Below, piece after piece: positions 61,556 to 64,000 of a stretch of 64,000 nucleotides of DNA. Each line of letters opens with the position of its first letter. Position 1 is the stretch's first letter. The stretch covers positions 1 through 64,000 of the forward strand of contig CALFDJ010000001.1 in NCBI GenBank assembly GCA_937950325.1, in the 5' to 3' direction. The DNA comes from an uncultured Collinsella sp. (GTDB lineage Bacteria > Actinomycetota > Coriobacteriia > Coriobacteriales > Coriobacteriaceae). The notes beneath the pieces were generated by a model. It worked only from the letters and a program-made list of their open reading frames with translations. It did no database searches and had not been told where the DNA came from. Position numbers and translations under genes: made by a program.

Positions 61556-62641
61556 GTGTCCGCTTTTTTAGAATGTTCTCGACAAGATGAAAGGCGGTCC
61601 CCACCAAAGATTATCGATGCAAATTCCTACTGGTTTGACGAGCGCATCTTCCATGACGAGACACTCTGTGAACAGTTTTTGGCCGAGGTGCCCCGCGCTT
61701 ACGACACCGAGGGCTACCTGACCGTAAGCCCCACGGGCAAGCGACAGATTGTGATCGAAAAGCCCGCTGGCTTCCCAGGCCTCAACTATATCGAGGGAGA
61801 CTACACCCTTGAGAAGCGTCTGGCAGACATGGACGAGGCGGGGGTCGATAAAGCGATTCTCAAACTCCCCGGCTGCCATGAGTGGATGTCACTCGAGATG
61901 TGCCGGCGCTTCAACGACGGTATGGCCGCTGACGCAAAAGCGTCGAACGGTCGCTTGATACCGCTTGTCGCCGTGCCTCCCTTTGGCACCGAGGCGAACC
62001 TCGAGGAGCTCGATCGCAGGCTCGACGAGGGTTTCGCGGGCGTGCAGCTCTGCGCTCACTACGGCAAGCGTTATCTTGACGATCCGATCTTTTCGAACTT
62101 TTTTGAGCGACTGAACGAACGCAGCGTCACCGTTTACGTGCACCATGTGCCCGTACCGGTCGAGCATACGTCGCTGCTCGCATACGACAACCTGCGTCGC
62201 TCCTACGGCCGTTGCGTCGACCAGACCACGGCAATCGGTCGTGAAATCTTCAGCGACTTCTTCGAGCGTTATCCCAACGTCAAGATGGTCCACTCCATGC
62301 TCGGTGGCGCTTATTTTGCGTTTAAGGAGATGCTGCTGCCGCACGGTCCCAAGCGTTCAGATGCCTCGGGTCGCTTCCAGACCGATACCGAGACGGTCTC
62401 CAAGCGTCTTGAGAACAACATCTATTTCGACATGTCCCATGCTCAGCCTTGGGGCGAGACGCTTCTTGCCTGTGCGGTTGAAGTCCTTGGTGCAGACCAT
62501 ATTGTCTTTGGTACGAGTTATCCCGTTAAACGCGAGTGGCTAACAGAGGGTGTCGCCTGCGTCCGCGCCACAGATTTAAGTGATACGGACAAGGACCTTA
62601 TGCTTGGCGGCACGGCACAGCGCTTGTACGGCATCGAGTGA
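61556..62641 (+). CDS. amidohydrolase-2-type metal-dependent hydrolase
   Basis: About 360 residues, with the conserved core starting KIIDANSYWFDERIF near 61607. VDKAILKLPG, GVQLCAHYGKRYLDDP, KMVHSMLGGAYF and HIVFGTSYPVKREWL fit the amidohydrolase_2 family (aminocarboxymuconate-semialdehyde decarboxylase fold). The start is uncertain: GTG 61556 is in frame, but the probable promoter (TAGAAT 61569-61574) lies after it; an ATT at 61610 or a lost base after ATG 61587 are other options. It leads the operon with the two ceramidase-like genes. Substrate unknown. Confidence 0.7.
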   Translation: MSAFLECSRQDERRSPPKIIDANSYWFDERIFHDETLCEQFLAEVPRAYDTEGYLTVSPTGKRQIVIEKPAGFPGLNYIEGDYTLEKRLADMDEAGVDKAILKLPGCHEWMSLEMCRRFNDGMAADAKASNGRLIPLVAVPPFGTEANLEELDRRLDEGFAGVQLCAHYGKRYLDDPIFSNFFERLNERSVTVYVHHVPVPVEHTSLLAYDNLRRSYGRCVDQTTAIGREIFSDFFERYPNVKMVHSMLGGAYFAFKEMLLPHGPKRSDASGRFQTDTETVSKRLENNIYFDMSHAQPWGETLLACAVEVLGADHIVFGTSYPVKREWLTEGVACVRATDLSDTDKDLMLGGTAQRLYGIE

Positions 62642-62667
62642 GCGACAGATAAAGGAGGGCGTTCGCC

Positions 62668-63936
62668 ATGGATAAGGGAGAGATGAAGGCCGGAGCCGCC
62701 CGGGTGGCCATTAACTTAGAGGACGTATTGCCGTTCGACGGTTTCGACGCACTCCGTCATGAAATCTTTGCCCGTGCCTTCGTGGTCGAAGGGATGGGGC
62801 GGCGCGCTTGCATCCTTTCACTTGAGGTTACCTCGATCGCTCCGGCCCTACTCGTCGATCTGCGTGAGGTTGTCAAGGATGTCTCCAATTGCGACGGCGC
62901 CTTTTCTTGGGTGGTCCCGACCCACACGTTTTCTGCGCCTCACGTGCGCACCCCTGGGCATCTGGCCGACACCGATGCCCGCGATCGAAATGAGCGCTAT
63001 CGTGCCGCGCTCATCGCCGCGACACGCGCGGCCGTTGAGCAGGCGGTTGCGGGCATTCGCTCTGTCACGCTCGCCTCGGCGGAGGGCTACTGTCCTGTGA
63101 ACGTTAACCGCGACATTGAGACACCGGCCGGCTGGTGGCTGGGAGTAGACCCCAAGGGGTTTGCCGACCACGCGATGCCCGTACTTGTCGCGAGGGATGC
63201 CGAGGGCGGGCTCGTTGCCATGCTTGCGACGGCTGATGTCCAGTCTTCCGTGCTCGACGGATCGCACGATTCTCAGGGGAAGCGCTTGGTGAGCGGGGAC
63301 CTCTTTGGCTTTGCCGCCATGGCTCTCGAGCGCGAATCGGGCGGAGTCGTGTTGCTGCTACCCGGTGCCGCGGGGGATCAGAGTCCGGCGGAGCGCGCCG
63401 TGACCGTTGCGTTCGATTCGACCGGGGCGAAGCAAACGTTAGATGCTCACGAGAGTGGATATCGCATGCTGCATCGACAGGGTCGCGCTATGAGCGATGC
63501 GTTGATTGAGGCCGTCCGTGCGGCGCGTGAGGACGATGCCATCGGCGTCGATGCTCGCACGGTCGACGTCCTTTTGCCCGCCCAGACGCGCGCCGACTTC
63601 TGCTCATTGGCCCCGCATCGAACTTATGAGTTTCATGCGGCAGGCGAACAGCGTACGAGGGTCTATTTACTTCGGCTGGGAAATGCCGAGTTCGTTGGTA
63701 TCCAGCCCGAGGTTTCGAGCTCGTTTGGCGCCGCCGTGCGCGCCGCCCGATTCTGCCCCGTGCTCTTTGCCACGCTTGTCAACGGAGGGCAGAAGTATCT
63801 GCCGGCCCCCGATGCGTACGAGAAAATCACCTATGAGGCCATGAACTCCGGTTTTGCCGCCGGCTCCCATGAGCGCCTCCTCCAAACCATCCTTGCCGCT
63901 TTGAACGCGGCGCGACAAAAAGGAGAACTTGCATGA
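62668..63936 (+). CDS. neutral ceramidase-like hydrolase
   Basis: This 422-residue protein resembles the N-terminal catalytic domain of neutral/alkaline ceramidases. Visible parts are AGAARVAINLEDVLPFDGF at the start, ILSLEVTSIAPAL, VVPTHTFSAPHVR (zinc-ligand His region) and LLPGAAGDQSP (second conserved block). There is no signal peptide, so it acts in the cytosol unless exported by another route. AGGAGGG lies before the ATG. It is 26 bp behind the amidohydrolase and overlaps the next gene (ATGA). Substrate in this organism is unknown. Confidence 0.75.
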   Translation: MDKGEMKAGAARVAINLEDVLPFDGFDALRHEIFARAFVVEGMGRRACILSLEVTSIAPALLVDLREVVKDVSNCDGAFSWVVPTHTFSAPHVRTPGHLADTDARDRNERYRAALIAATRAAVEQAVAGIRSVTLASAEGYCPVNVNRDIETPAGWWLGVDPKGFADHAMPVLVARDAEGGLVAMLATADVQSSVLDGSHDSQGKRLVSGDLFGFAAMALERESGGVVLLLPGAAGDQSPAERAVTVAFDSTGAKQTLDAHESGYRMLHRQGRAMSDALIEAVRAAREDDAIGVDARTVDVLLPAQTRADFCSLAPHRTYEFHAAGEQRTRVYLLRLGNAEFVGIQPEVSSSFGAAVRAARFCPVLFATLVNGGQKYLPAPDAYEKITYEAMNSGFAAGSHERLLQTILAALNAARQKGELA

Positions 63937-64000
63937 ATATCGGACATGCACGCCGCAAGATCACCCCGCAAGGCGACATCTATCTAATCGGATACCGTAA
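63933..64000 (+). CDS. second ceramidase-like gene, cut by the window edge
   Basis: The first 22 codons are present (NIGHARRKITPQGDIYLIGY). The ARxxITP...L.GY pattern is how this protein family usually starts, so it is probably another member. AAGGAG lies upstream and its ATG overlaps the previous stop. The rest is outside the window. Confidence 0.6.
   Translation, partial: MNIGHARRKITPQGDIYLIGYR

Overview
The window is a GC-rich, gene-dense bacterial chromosome segment. It holds about 56 intact protein genes, two pseudogenes, one gene cut by the right edge and many intergenic palindromes. The gene content fits a gut actinobacterium of the class Coriobacteriia, most likely Collinsella: a bile salt hydrolase, hybrid sensor kinases fused to solute-binding domains, EFR1 ferredoxin and Kup. 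Recurrent intergenic palindromes with a GGGACNGTCCC-like core add to this. The assignment is an inference from gene types and style, not a database result. I saw no rRNA, tRNA, CRISPR array or prophage.

Layout. 0-3.2 kb: a lone ribbon-helix-helix antitoxin-like gene, a MITE-like palindromic element, glutaredoxin, an XRE/zinc-ribbon/TipAS regulator and trmO. 3.2-14.6 kb: a PatB/MalY C-S lyase; a lipoprotein sensor plus hybrid kinase pair; a larger kinase with two fused sensor domains; a K+ channel, a LOG-family protein, a ClC channel and an EFR1 ferredoxin. 14.6-17.8 kb: an EamA remnant, a second MITE-like element, an ABC exporter whose GntR regulator is broken by a 13-bp duplication, and an array of four 55-bp palindromes. 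17.8-30 kb: prfC, a VUT/queuosine-precursor-type transporter with a possible riboswitch, an SDR enzyme, ung, drug/metabolite and MATE exporters, rRNA methyltransferases and small unknown proteins. 29-36.6 kb: a TetM-like GTPase, then a UvrA2 gene bracketed by two paralogous AAA ATPases with palindromic repeats between them, and trmL. 36.7-44.5 kb: CobW GTPase, an ArsC-like protein without its cysteine, a flavin reductase, two cyclic-di-GMP proteins and a patatin. 44.6-46.7 kb: a TPP-riboswitch-controlled thiamine salvage operon (thiM, thiamine-binding protein, thiE). 46.8-58.7 kb: a HAD phosphatase, LysR with a MetE-like enzyme, uracil and purine permeases, an esterase, a deformylase-like protein missing its catalytic Glu, bile salt hydrolase, Kup and an EamA exporter. 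58.8-64 kb: LysR, a natural XRE-aminotransferase fusion with operator repeats, and an operon starting behind a 25-bp palindrome (amidohydrolase and two ceramidase-like proteins).

The strongest items for a second look are: the four-unit palindrome array at 17338-17633; the family of two-tier palindromes with changing outer arms; the ATPase-UvrA2-ATPase block; the frameshifted GntR regulator; the HTH-aminotransferase fusion; the Glu-less deformylase; and the ceramidase-like operon with its perfect operator.
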